Source of the DNA: Coriobacteriia bacterium
GTDB lineage: Bacteria > Actinomycetota > Coriobacteriia > Coriobacteriales > Eggerthellaceae
Length of the DNA: 64,000 nucleotides
Reading direction: 5' to 3'
NCBI GenBank assembly: GCA_030530215.1
Contig: JAUMVJ010000004.1
Coordinates: forward strand, 1 to 64,000
Positions 26,142-39,987 of this stretch are shown here, one piece after another; position 1 is the stretch's first letter; every line of letters begins with the position of its first letter. The translations under genes were made by a program, and so were the position numbers. The notes under the pieces are model-generated. The model was given only the letters and a program-made list of their open reading frames with translations, was not told where the DNA came from and did not search any database.

Positions 26142-26340
26142 ACACACTATGGAAGGAGTCTAGCTTAGGCTCATTCCCCACGCCGGGCTTATGCGAGCCC
26201 AGGCGGCGGACAAGCCGCAGGTCATATGCGTTTTCCGTTTGGATGTGCGCTAGGGCCGCCGAAAGCCAGTCCATGGTTCTCAAAATGAGCTTCGGCTCAA
26301 ATGGCTTGCCCGGTTTTATTAGCCTCGTGAAAGGTGATTG
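26142..26340 (+). ncRNA. Structured leader, candidate riboswitch or ncRNA
   Basis: The region between the promoter and the HAD gene is dense in pairings. A long-range stem CCGGGC/GCCCGG (26183-26188 with 26308-26313) encloses GGCGGC/GCCGCC (26202-26207 with 26255-26260) and AAGCCA/TGGCTT (26263-26268 with 26302-26307). The last contains the hairpin TGAGC-TTCG-GCTCA (26286-26299). The 5' strand of the closing stem can alternatively form GGGCT/AGCCC (26185-26189 with 26196-26200), so two exclusive folds exist. I do not recognise a known riboswitch consensus. An independent small RNA is also possible. Confidence 0.4.
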
Positions 26341-27135
26341 ATGGAAGACCGATCGTACCAGGCCATATTTTTCGATCTTGACGGAACTCTACTTCCCATG
26401 GATATCGATAATTTCCTTAAGAAATATGGCGTTCAGCTGGGTAAATTCTTTGCCGATGAGGGCTTCGACGACCCTCAGGGTTTGGTGAAGAAGGTGTTTA
26501 CCTCAACGGCTGTCATGTGCGACGAGCACGAGGGTCTTACCAATAAGGAGGCTTTTTGGGAAGCCTTCGAAAAGGACACCGGTTTGAGCCAAGAGCTCAT
26601 GGAGCCCAAGATGTACGAGTTCTACCGCGGTCCATACAACGACATCGCTGCCGACTTGGCTCCTTTCCCGCAGGCTGCTTACGTTGTTAAGCTTCTTCGC
26701 AAGAAAGGCTACCCCCTCTACCTCACAACCATGCCCATTTTCCCCACCACCGCTGTCCGTGAGCGCATCGGGTGGGTTGGGCTCAACGAAGGCGATTTCG
26801 AGCGCATGACTACCTACAGCAATTCGTCTCACGTCAAGCCGAGTCTCGATTACTACCAAGAGAACCTTTCCTACGCCGGACTTAAGGGCGAGGACGTTTT
26901 GATGGTGGGCAATAACACTTCCGAGGATCTGGCGGCCATGGAGCTTGGTTGCGATGCCTTCTTGGTTACGGACATGTTGATCGACCCCATCGATTACGAT
27001 CTGTCGCAGGTTCGTCACGGTTCCTTCGATGATTTTGTTAGGTTTGCTGAATCCCTGCCCGACTGTGAGCCTCATGAGCTTGATTTTATGAGCTTGCTCG
27101 AAATGGGTACCGAATTCCAGGATGATGAGGAATAG
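26341..27135 (+). CDS. HAD-family hydrolase
   Basis: A 264-residue haloacid-dehalogenase-type phosphatase. Motif I is FFDLDGTLL (nucleophile Asp and acid Asp), motif II is LYLTTM, motif III is Lys in HVKPS, and motif IV is VGNNTSEDLAAM. A helical cap lies at about residues 20-90. The substrate is a small phosphorylated compound that cannot be named. Start ATG 26341 with GAAAGG upstream; TTG 26338 is possible. It is followed three bases later by tgt, so the two are one operon. Confidence 0.88.
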   Translation: MEDRSYQAIFFDLDGTLLPMDIDNFLKKYGVQLGKFFADEGFDDPQGLVKKVFTSTAVMCDEHEGLTNKEAFWEAFEKDTGLSQELMEPKMYEFYRGPYNDIAADLAPFPQAAYVVKLLRKKGYPLYLTTMPIFPTTAVRERIGWVGLNEGDFERMTTYSNSSHVKPSLDYYQENLSYAGLKGEDVLMVGNNTSEDLAAMELGCDAFLVTDMLIDPIDYDLSQVRHGSFDDFVRFAESLPDCEPHELDFMSLLEMGTEFQDDEE

Positions 27136-28284
<1,149 letters not shown>

Positions 28285-28416
28285 TAGAAACAGCCCTTTT
28301 TCGCGGTATTATGAACAATTGCATATTCGCGTAGTGCGTCCTTTTGCCTTTACTGGTGGGCAAAGCGCGCTGTTTTGTTTATTTAGGTAATGAAAGCGAT
28401 TCCAATAGGGGAGCGT

Positions 28417-31400
28417 ATGTCTGAAGAAAATAACGAGCAAACATCGGGAGAGGACGAGGCTCTGAAGCTAGAGCCCGAAGCCGTCGCAGACGAACCAGAG
28501 GACGCTTCGTCTGAGCCCGAAGCTGGCAATGCCCAGGTTGAAGCCGTCAAGGGCCAGGCCGAAGGCGACGAGGCAGACTCCGAGGCCGAAGACGCCAAGA
28601 AAGCCGATTCGCCTTCTGAGGATGCTTCGAGCAAGAAGGGTTCCGAATCCGATAGCGAAGACGAGGGTGCAGCTGGCAAAGCCGAGGAAGCCCCCGCTCC
28701 CAAGTTCAAAGCACGTGGTAAGGTCGACAAGAAAGCAAAGGGTCCCAAGCCCACGCGCGAGGAGAAAGCTGCCGCTAAGGTTTTGAAGGGCCAGCGCAAA
28801 GAGCGCGCGAAGGCTCAGAAAAAGGCCGACAAGCACGAGCGTTCCGTCAGCATTGCCAAGGAAAACGCCCGCCGCGCTGCCAAAAAGAAGAGTAAAGTCA
28901 AAAACCCGAATCGTCGCAACGTGTGGCTGATCATTCTCACCACCTTGCTCGTTATCGGCGCATGCTTCGCCTTCATTCCTCCTCAAGAGAAGATCAACCA
29001 GGGCTTGGACGTTCAGGGCGGCTTGTCGGTTGTCCTTTCGGCAAACACCACCGACGGCTCCGATATCTCCTCTGAAGACCTTGAGAAGTCTCGCTCGGTC
29101 ATCGAGAGCCGCGTTAATGCGCTCGGCGCCTCCGAGGCGGTTGTCCAGGTTCAGGGCAACAATCAGATTCTGGTTCAGATCCCTGGCATGACTGATGCGG
29201 AAACCGCACTGAACACCATCGGCAAGACGGGTGTTCTTGAGTTCGCTCGCGCCGACTCGTTCACCAACGATGAGGACAAGAGCGCGATTTCCAGTGGCTC
29301 TTATGCAAGCCAGCAGACCTTTACTGATGATTTCGGTAATTCTTTCCAGGGGTCTCAGACCACGTATGCCGACGTTAAGGGCAGCTACACCCCGCTGATT
29401 ACCGGCGAGAACATCACGAGCGTCAGCGTTGATCGCGCTTCCGAGACCGGCACCGATTACGCCGTTAATATCAAGCTCGACTCCGAGGGTACCAAGGCTT
29501 TCGCGGAGGCCACCAAGGAGCTTGCATCCGATAAGGGCCAGATCGTCATCATCCTCGACGGCCAGATTCAAAGCGCGCCCGCCGTTCAGTCCGAGATTAC
29601 CGGCGGCGAGGTCTCCATCACCGGCAACTACACCCTGAAAGAAGCTCAGGCTCTGCAGACCGTCCTCGAGTCCGGTTCGCTGCCTGTGAGCTTTAAGTAC
29701 GAGCAAAGTCAGGTTGTTGGTCCTACCCTCGGTCAGGACGCACTTGCGACCGGCGTGCTTGTCGCACTCATCGGTCTGATCCTGGTTATTCTCTATCTTT
29801 TGTTCTTCTACCATGGCCTGGGCTTGCTGACGGCTGCCGCGATGGCTGTGTTTGCGATCCTCTACATGGGCTTGCTTGGCTTGCTATCGTCGCTGGGCCT
29901 GTTCAGTTTGTCCCTTGCAGGTTTGGCCGGCGTCGTTTTGACGATCGGCATGGCTGCCGACTCCTCGATCCTGGTCTTGGAGCGCTTCCGTGAGGAAATT
30001 CGCATGGGTCGCAGCGTTCGCGCCGCATCCGTCACCGGCGTTCGCCACGGCATCCTGACATCCATCGACGCCGACTTGGTCACGCTCGTATCTGCGCTTA
30101 CCTTGTTCTTCCTGGCAAGTGCTTCGGTTAAGGGCTTCGGCATGACCCTTGCCTTGGGCATCATCTGCGACATCGTCATGATGCTTATCCTCAAGGCGCC
30201 TTTGGTTCGCCTGCTTGCTCCTATCTCCATCGCTAAGCATCCTGGCTTCTGGGGAGTTAAGGACTGCGAGAAGGCGGCCCCCGTTTACGCTGAGCTCACC
30301 GAACTGCAGAACACCCCCAACCCCGAGCCCTCCATGGTTTCCGAGGTGGCGGACCACTTCAAGGCGGTAAAGGGTCGCTTCATCAAGAAGGACATCAACT
30401 TCATGGGTGCACGTAAGTATCTGCTTACCTTCTCTGCATGTTTGATTGTTCTTTCCTTCCTCGTGGTAGGCGTGAAGGGCGTCGACTTCGGCATCGAGTT
30501 CGTTGGCGGCACTTCTATCACCTTTAGCGATACCGGCGACGTTACTGCCGATCAGATGCGCTCTGCCTTCGAGAAGGTTGGCGAGACCGACGCCGTTATC
30601 CAGACCACGGAATCCAATGGTGCGAACGGCTTCCTGATCCGCACCACCACCACTTCTGCCGAGGATGCTGCTTCGCACGCTCAGTCCGTTGCCAGCTCGC
30701 TTGGCCTGTCCACGAATTCCTATCAGGTAAGCACCATCGGTCCCGACTGGGGCGCGAGCGTCATCAATTCGTCTTTGATCGCCTTTATCGTTTCGCTGTT
30801 CCTGATCATCTGCTACATCGCGGTTAGGTTCGAGTACAAGATGGGCGTCATGGCCGTCATCGCTTTGCTGCACGACCTTATCATCGTGGTGGGCATTTAT
30901 GCGCTGGTCGGGCGCGAAATCACGCCTAACACCGTTGCGGCTCTTCTTACCATTTTGGGTTACTCGCTCTACGACACCGTCGTCGTTTTCCACCGCATCA
31001 ACGAGAACATGAAGGAATCCAAGGTCAAGGCAACCTTCCTTTCTATGGCCAACCATTCCATCAACCAGGTCTTCATCCGTACGATCAACACCACAACAAC
31101 CTCTCTTGTTCCGGTTATCGCAATGTGCCTGTTCGGCGGAGAGACCCTGCAGGACTTCGCGTTCGCAATGGTCATCGGCTTGGTCTCCGGCTCTTACTCT
31201 TCCATTTGCGTCGCAACGCCTTTGTTCTGCATCTGGAAATCTCGCGAGGAAGTTTTTGCCAAACTTCGCCGCAAGCTGGGCGATGCGGTTGAAATCTTCA
31301 CCTTTGCAAGCACGCCCGTCCTGGCCCTGAGCGCACCTGGTACTTCTGGTGCAGCTGGCGTTTCCGCCCAGGCTGCAACTTCGGCTGCCGCTGGCGATGA

Positions 31401-31533
31401 GGCCGGCAAGGGCGAGTCAAAGGCAACAAGCGCCGAATCGTCCGACGCTTCTGCCGAGACAGAGAAGAAGTTCAAGCCCAAGCAGAAGGCCTCCGATACC
31501 GGCCGTCCGCGTTATCGTCGTAAGAAGAAGTAG
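28417..31533 (+). CDS. secDF: Fused SecD-SecF protein-export subunits with charged N-terminal extension
   Basis: A 1038-residue protein-translocation motor component. The SecD half starts with a membrane helix (about 169-186) and the motif QGLDVQGG, and ends in five more helices. The SecF half begins INFMGARKYLL and VDFGIEFVGGTSITF. Together this gives the expected twelve membrane segments. The N-terminal extension is unusual: residues 1-93 are very acidic and 94-167 very basic, and all are cytoplasmic by topology. The C-terminus is a basic low-complexity tail. ATG 28417 follows AGGGGAG; an in-frame ATG at 28390 would add nine residues. A DUF1292 gene starts eight bases after the stop. Confidence 0.93.
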   Translation: MSEENNEQTSGEDEALKLEPEAVADEPEDASSEPEAGNAQVEAVKGQAEGDEADSEAEDAKKADSPSEDASSKKGSESDSEDEGAAGKAEEAPAPKFKARGKVDKKAKGPKPTREEKAAAKVLKGQRKERAKAQKKADKHERSVSIAKENARRAAKKKSKVKNPNRRNVWLIILTTLLVIGACFAFIPPQEKINQGLDVQGGLSVVLSANTTDGSDISSEDLEKSRSVIESRVNALGASEAVVQVQGNNQILVQIPGMTDAETALNTIGKTGVLEFARADSFTNDEDKSAISSGSYASQQTFTDDFGNSFQGSQTTYADVKGSYTPLITGENITSVSVDRASETGTDYAVNIKLDSEGTKAFAEATKELASDKGQIVIILDGQIQSAPAVQSEITGGEVSITGNYTLKEAQALQTVLESGSLPVSFKYEQSQVVGPTLGQDALATGVLVALIGLILVILYLLFFYHGLGLLTAAAMAVFAILYMGLLGLLSSLGLFSLSLAGLAGVVLTIGMAADSSILVLERFREEIRMGRSVRAASVTGVRHGILTSIDADLVTLVSALTLFFLASASVKGFGMTLALGIICDIVMMLILKAPLVRLLAPISIAKHPGFWGVKDCEKAAPVYAELTELQNTPNPEPSMVSEVADHFKAVKGRFIKKDINFMGARKYLLTFSACLIVLSFLVVGVKGVDFGIEFVGGTSITFSDTGDVTADQMRSAFEKVGETDAVIQTTESNGANGFLIRTTTTSAEDAASHAQSVASSLGLSTNSYQVSTIGPDWGASVINSSLIAFIVSLFLIICYIAVRFEYKMGVMAVIALLHDLIIVVGIYALVGREITPNTVAALLTILGYSLYDTVVVFHRINENMKESKVKATFLSMANHSINQVFIRTINTTTTSLVPVIAMCLFGGETLQDFAFAMVIGLVSGSYSSICVATPLFCIWKSREEVFAKLRRKLGDAVEIFTFASTPVLALSAPGTSGAAGVSAQAATSAAAGDEAGKGESKATSAESSDASAETEKKFKPKQKASDTGRPRYRRKKK

Positions 31534-31541
31534 GAGGCATT

Positions 31542-31868
31542 ATGCGCGAAGGTTCTGCACCTAATTTTTGTCCTCCCGTTGAAGAGGGCATGGTGTTCAC
31601 GTTCGAGGACGCCAAGGGCGATTTAACCTACTTGGAATTCCTGGGGATCATCATTCATCAAGATCGCCAGTACGCCTGTTTCTTTCCTGTCGCACAGGGG
31701 CAAGAGCAGGGTACGGGGGATTCCGGCGAGATCGTGATCTTGGAAGTCACCGAGTTTGACGAAGAAGAGTGCCCGACTGGTTTCGAGCTTCCCTTGGATG
31801 ATTCCATACTCGAAGAGGTCTACCGGGACTTCATGCAAGCCACCAAAGATCTGTACGATTTCGAGTAG
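31542..31868 (+). CDS. DUF1292 family protein
   Basis: A 108-residue acidic protein of the DUF1292 (YrzB-like) family. It has a beta-rich core (VFTFEDAKGDLTYLEFLGII, then ACFFPV and IVILEVTEFDEEE) followed by a helical end (LEEVYRDFMQ). The function of the family is unknown, and members often sit near RNA or ribosome-related genes. TAGGAGGC precedes the ATG. It follows secDF closely and precedes a terminator, so it is the last gene of that transcript. Confidence 0.78.
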   Translation: MREGSAPNFCPPVEEGMVFTFEDAKGDLTYLEFLGIIIHQDRQYACFFPVAQGQEQGTGDSGEIVILEVTEFDEEECPTGFELPLDDSILEEVYRDFMQATKDLYDFE

Positions 31869-31895
31869 CCTCGGCAGGATTTTGAGCATCATTTG

Positions 31896-31949
31896 TCCCA
31901 GCCTTGGTTTCGCAGCGTTGAAGTTGCGGGATCGGGGCTGGGATTTTTT
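31896..31949 (+). terminator. Terminator of the secDF-DUF1292 transcript
   Basis: The outer stem TCCCAGCC/GGCTGGGA (31896-31903 with 31936-31943) is followed by six T. Inside it, CGCA/TGCG can extend the structure. Confidence 0.8.
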
Positions 31950-31997
31950 GCGGGCAAGGCATTTTAGCTGCTTTGGGTTTTCTGCGAAAATGGTTTT

Positions 31998-33320
31998 ATG
32001 TCAGTGAAGTCTGAAAATCTTCTATTTGCAAATCTTTGCGCCACCTGCGTCATTTTGGCCCTGCTTGCCACAGCGCTTAATACCGCCTTGCCAGCAATTG
32101 GGCTTGGGTTAGGGGTCGACGACGCTACCGTGCAATGGCTAGTGAGCGGTTATGCGCTTGCTCTTGCGGTGTTCATGCCCGCTACGGGCTATTTGGCAAC
32201 GCGTTTCCCTTCCCGGCCTCTCTACTTAGCTGCAGTGGCGCTTTTTTGCCTTTGTTGCGCCGCTTGCGCCCTCAGCTCTAATTTTCCTTTGATCATGCTG
32301 GCCCGCATTGGTCAGGCTGCGACGAACGCCCTTGTGTCGAATCTCACTCAAGTTTCGATCATGCGTATGTTTCCTAAAGAGCAGAGAGGTGTACGCATGG
32401 GCTGGTTTGGCTTGAGTGTTGGCTTCGCGCCCGTAGTTGCGCCTGCTCTGGGCGGTTTGATTGTCGACACTCTTGGATGGCGGGCCCTGTTTGCCCTTGT
32501 AGGTTGCGCGGCGCTGCTTTGTCTTTTGGCCGCCTTTCTGCTGATGAAAAACACGTTTGCGCTTAACCCCAAGAAGATGGATGTACCCAGTTTCGGCCTG
32601 AGCATCTTTGTTTTCGGCGGATTAGCTATTGGCTTGGGCCAGCTTCCTTCAAAGGGCCTGCTCGACCCTGCGTCCATCATCGCTATTCTTTTGGGCCTTG
32701 CCGCTTCTTTTGCTTTCGTTCCGCGCCAACTGCGCGCTCAAGACCCTTTCTTAAATCTTCGTTTGCTGAAGAGGGAATCTTTTGCCCGCGCGGTCCTTGG
32801 ATCGTCTGCGCTCTACGCTTTGATGATGGGTGGAGCTGCCGTTTTGCCCCTGTATTTACAAGGGGATTTGGGCTGCAGTGCTTCGGTAGCCGGTTTGGCA
32901 GTGCTTCCAGCTGCTTTGCTTATGGCTTTAGTTAGCCCCGTGGCGGGAAAGATTTTCGATGTATGCGGCATGCCCCTTGTTGCCTTTGCAAGTATGTTGC
33001 TTTTGCTGGTGGGTAATTTGCTTATGTGCGTGCCTGGTCTAAACGAAAGCGTTTTCTGGGCTGCGTTCTGTGCGTCGCTGCGCTATGCCGGCATTGGCTT
33101 TGCGCAGATGCCTTTGGTTACTTGGGGCAACAATTCAGTGTGCGATAAGGACATGCCGCAGGCAACAGCGATGCTCACCACATCAAGGAATGTCTTCGTC
33201 GCATTGGGCGTGGCTGTCTTCGTTGGCGTGCTGAATTCCGCGGGGCTCGAATTTGCCTTTGCGAGTATGGCGGCGCTCTCTTCGGTTTTGTTGGTGGCCT
33301 GCAAAAAGGAAAATTCCTAG
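31998..33320 (+). CDS. MFS drug-exporter-type transporter
   Basis: A 440-residue membrane protein with about twelve to fourteen hydrophobic segments. The first helix region ends LNTALPAIGLGLG, then TVQWLVSGYALALAVFMPAT, and antiporter-like motif C appears as APALGGLIVDTLGWRALF. This fits the drug:proton antiporter (DHA) families; the specificity cannot be told. It starts 48 bases after a terminator with a weak ribosome site, so its expression may be low. Confidence 0.83.
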   Translation: MSVKSENLLFANLCATCVILALLATALNTALPAIGLGLGVDDATVQWLVSGYALALAVFMPATGYLATRFPSRPLYLAAVALFCLCCAACALSSNFPLIMLARIGQAATNALVSNLTQVSIMRMFPKEQRGVRMGWFGLSVGFAPVVAPALGGLIVDTLGWRALFALVGCAALLCLLAAFLLMKNTFALNPKKMDVPSFGLSIFVFGGLAIGLGQLPSKGLLDPASIIAILLGLAASFAFVPRQLRAQDPFLNLRLLKRESFARAVLGSSALYALMMGGAAVLPLYLQGDLGCSASVAGLAVLPAALLMALVSPVAGKIFDVCGMPLVAFASMLLLLVGNLLMCVPGLNESVFWAAFCASLRYAGIGFAQMPLVTWGNNSVCDKDMPQATAMLTTSRNVFVALGVAVFVGVLNSAGLEFAFASMAALSSVLLVACKKENS

Positions 33321-33498
33321 TTACTTCGTATTTTTTATCTGTCTGCGCGATGAGCTGGGGTTCGGGGCTTTCGGCCGTTTCGCAAAAAGAAGGTAAAGCA
33401 ATTTTGGTTTTAGGCCATTGCAAGGTATCTTGTAAAAATCAAGGCATGGATGCCAGCAAGGGAGAGCACCATGCGTTATTTGGATTTGGGTGGAACCG

Positions 33499-36222
33499 AT
33501 GGAAGAACGTAAGAATTTGGCCGATTGTCTGCTGCGTGCGTTTTTGAGTATCGTACTCGTTTCTACGCTCTGCTTCGTGGTGCCTACCACGGCTTCAGCA
33601 GAGGGGGCAAACGATGCGGATTCGCCGAGCGGCGCCGTTGACGGCAATGGCTCAGACGATGGCAGCCAAGGCACAGACGACGCCGATCAGGCCGCAGGCG
33701 ACACAGGCGATTCCGGTCAGGGTGCGGACGGCGAGGACGAGTCCGCCGAAGTTTGTGATTACGAGAGCCAGAATTTCGCAAACTTGTATGACGCGGGTCA
33801 GCTTGAACTGCCGGAAGGCGCTAAAGCCGAAACTGTGGCTCTCGACGAGAGCGCTAATGGATTGTTGCTAAGCGGTCCTGCCGATGCGCTGGCCACCGAT
33901 GGCATCGGAGTTACCAAAACGTTTAACTTCGATGATAAAGAAGTGGTTAGCCGTATCCGCGTTCAGGCGGTAACTGCGCGAAAGACGAGCGCGAAGCTTG
34001 CCTGCTATCTTGATGGCGAGCTTTTGAGCACCTTTGAGCTGAGCACTCAGAAGAAAAAAGGAAATTGGGATCCGGGCACGGAGGATTACTGCCTCGACAT
34101 AAGCAAGAAGAGCATTACCGGCGAGCATAGCGTTTCCTTCAAGATCATCGACACGGGAAAGACGGGCTCGAGCGAAACCCAGCAGATATTGCTCAAGAAC
34201 TTTGAGTTCATGAAGTTCTCGGTGCCGGTTATCAATTTCAACATCGATGAATCCAAAGGCCATACCGTTGCCGATATGAACTCCTCCGACGACCACAGCG
34301 TGGAGTGCTACGGCAGCATCGATATAAGCGTCCCTGATAATTGGACCAGCGAATACACGGGCAAGCACGAGGAAAGCCAGAGCTACGAACTTGACTACGT
34401 GCGCGGCCGCGGCAATTCGACCTGGGGTGCCAACACGACGCACAGGCCCTACAAGGTAAAGCTCGACAAGAAAGCCGGCTTGCTGGGCATGGGCAAGAGC
34501 AAGCACTGGACTTTGATTGCGAACTACTACGACAACTCCCAGTTGCATAACAAGATGACCTATTGGTTGAGCGAGCAGTTGGGGATGGAGTACACCGTCA
34601 AGCTTGAGCCGGTTGAGGTCGTGATGGACGGCGAGTATTACGGTAGTTATTACCTGTGCGAGCAGGTACGCGTTGGCGAAAGCTGCATCGATATCGATGA
34701 TTTGGAGTCTGATGAGGGGCGCAGTGCCACAGAAGGCTCAACAATCACAGGCGGCTATCTTTTGAATCTAGGCGAGAGCGGCAGTTCCAAACAGGATTTC
34801 GATACTCAGGATGCTTCGATCAACTGGAGCATCGAAAGCCCTAGCTTCGACGAGCACTCCGAAGCTGCCCAGGAAGCTCAGTACAACTACATCAAAAACT
34901 ACATCGACGAAACCGAGGAGGCCCTGTATAGCGATACCTTCAAGAACAGTGAAGGCAAGCGCTACGACGAGTACTTGGACTTGGATTCCTCGGTCGACTA
35001 CCTGTGGCTTCAGGAGTTCACCATGAATGGTGATGCCTACGCCGGCGGTAGCACCTATTTGTACAAAAAGCGCGATACGGAACAGCCTGGTAAGCTCTAT
35101 TTCGGTCCTGCCTGGGACTTCGATTACGTTGCTTGGGGCAACCTCGACTACGATGACGAAGAGACGGGCGACACCGTTGAAGCCAAGGTTGCCGATTGGT
35201 CCCAAAACGGCAAGATGTGGGTCGGACGTCTGCTCAAGGACGAGGTGTTTGCTAGCAAGTTCATTTCTCGCTGGAAAGCCTTCAAGCAGAAGCTTGACGA
35301 GCTCTTTGAAGAAGGTGGCCAGTTCGATTGGTATAAGCAGCGTATAGAAACAGCAGTTTCTTACAATTGCGAAAAATATGGCTTTACCGAGCATTTCGGG
35401 GCCGATACCGCCACCGACGTCACCTTTGACGATGAAACGCAGCGTCTGCGCAATTGGGTTCAGCTGCGCGAAAAGTGGGTCGATGCCCACCTGGAGCAGT
35501 TGCGTCCCGACAAATACACGGTTACCTATAAAAACGGCAGCAGTGTCCTAAAGACCGAGACTATCTACGCCGGTGACTGTCTGGTGCCCGAGTGCGAGGA
35601 GCCAACCAAGGAAGGCTCCACCTTCGTGGGCTGGCAGATTAGCTACCACGCCAGCTTGGAGCAGTACCTGAAAGCCAACAGCCTTACCTGGGACGAGCTG
35701 GTTAAGCAGGTCGGTGAAACCGAGGCAAACAAGATCAAAGAGAACGGCTACAGCTTCTCTACCATCTACGAAGAGGGAGCCGACGGCATTCCCATCCCGG
35801 GCGACGTTACGGTAAGTGCCGTCTTCAAGGCCAACAAGTCCGATTCGGGCTCAAGTACCAAGACGAGCTCCCTTTTGGGTTCCATCATCACCAAGAAGGG
35901 CATCCGCTATCAGGTGACGTGCACCAAAGCTTCCTTTGGTCGCAGCGTCAAGGTCGTGGGCTTATCCAACAAGAAGAAAAAGTCGATCACCATCCCCAAG
36001 AGCATCAAGATCAAGGGAAAGAAGTACCTGGTGACCGAGATCGGAACCAAGGCTTTCGCTGGTTGCAAGAAGCTCAAGCTCGTGAAGATCAAGTCCAAGA
36101 GCCTGTTCGTACGCAACAAGACCTTTAAATCTCTGCCCAAGAAGGCCAAGGTCAAGGTTCCCAAGAGCAGCCTTAGGCACTACAAGTCGGTGATTAAATG
36201 CCGTAAGGTGCGCAAGCTTTAA
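33499..36222 (+). CDS. Secreted CotH-type kinase-fold protein
   Basis: A 907-residue exported protein. Its signal peptide is LLRAFLSIVLVSTLCFVV with cleavage after TASA, followed by an Asp/Ser/Gly linker. CotH-domain marks are RGRGNSTWGA, RPYKVKLDKK, KHWTLIANYYD and GPAWDFDYVAWGN, the last with the catalytic DxD of CotH spore-coat kinases. A repeat-like segment YTVTYKNGSSVLKTETIYAG then GSTFVGW resembles InlB B repeats. The last 100 residues are very Lys-rich (TKAFAGCKKLKLVKI is BspA-like). ATG 33499 follows GGGTGG; GTG 33490 is also possible. A terminator follows. Confidence 0.82.
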   Translation: MEERKNLADCLLRAFLSIVLVSTLCFVVPTTASAEGANDADSPSGAVDGNGSDDGSQGTDDADQAAGDTGDSGQGADGEDESAEVCDYESQNFANLYDAGQLELPEGAKAETVALDESANGLLLSGPADALATDGIGVTKTFNFDDKEVVSRIRVQAVTARKTSAKLACYLDGELLSTFELSTQKKKGNWDPGTEDYCLDISKKSITGEHSVSFKIIDTGKTGSSETQQILLKNFEFMKFSVPVINFNIDESKGHTVADMNSSDDHSVECYGSIDISVPDNWTSEYTGKHEESQSYELDYVRGRGNSTWGANTTHRPYKVKLDKKAGLLGMGKSKHWTLIANYYDNSQLHNKMTYWLSEQLGMEYTVKLEPVEVVMDGEYYGSYYLCEQVRVGESCIDIDDLESDEGRSATEGSTITGGYLLNLGESGSSKQDFDTQDASINWSIESPSFDEHSEAAQEAQYNYIKNYIDETEEALYSDTFKNSEGKRYDEYLDLDSSVDYLWLQEFTMNGDAYAGGSTYLYKKRDTEQPGKLYFGPAWDFDYVAWGNLDYDDEETGDTVEAKVADWSQNGKMWVGRLLKDEVFASKFISRWKAFKQKLDELFEEGGQFDWYKQRIETAVSYNCEKYGFTEHFGADTATDVTFDDETQRLRNWVQLREKWVDAHLEQLRPDKYTVTYKNGSSVLKTETIYAGDCLVPECEEPTKEGSTFVGWQISYHASLEQYLKANSLTWDELVKQVGETEANKIKENGYSFSTIYEEGADGIPIPGDVTVSAVFKANKSDSGSSTKTSSLLGSIITKKGIRYQVTCTKASFGRSVKVVGLSNKKKKSITIPKSIKIKGKKYLVTEIGTKAFAGCKKLKLVKIKSKSLFVRNKTFKSLPKKAKVKVPKSSLRHYKSVIKCRKVRKL

Positions 36223-36298
36223 GGTTGAATCTCTCCAACGCCCCAACGCGCGCTTGCTTGCCGGCAAAGTTTGCGCACGTATCGCAAAGCGAATAGGG

Positions 36299-36326
36299 AA
36301 GGACCCTGCGGGGTCCTTCTTTTTGT
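36299..36326 (+). terminator. Terminator after the CotH-type gene
   Basis: The 8-bp stem AAGGACCC/GGGTCCTT (36299-36306 with 36311-36318) with loop TGCG is followed by CTTTTTG. Confidence 0.82.
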
Positions 36327-36390
36327 TTGAAGCGGTTCTGATAAATATTCGGAAAGAACACAAAACCTACATAATTAGTAAAAAAAATCC

Positions 36391-36419
36391 TTGACGAAGG
36401 GGGGGTTCACACATATATT
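36391..36419 (+). promoter_or_regulatory. Promoter of rpoBC
   Basis: TTGACG (36391-36396) and TATATT (36414-36419) have a 17-base spacer, preceded by an A-rich tract at 36378-36387 that could act as an UP element. The 5' untranslated leader is about 50 bases. Confidence 0.8.
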
Positions 36420-36474
36420 TTAGTATTTGTGTTTTTAGCCAACAACCCGGTTCCATCGAAGGAGGAAACAGTTC

Positions 36475-39987
<3,513 letters not shown>

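Noticed and set aside
28468-31056. Long minus-strand frames across secDF
   Set aside because: Shadows of the SecDF coding sequence; composition follows from its codon usage.
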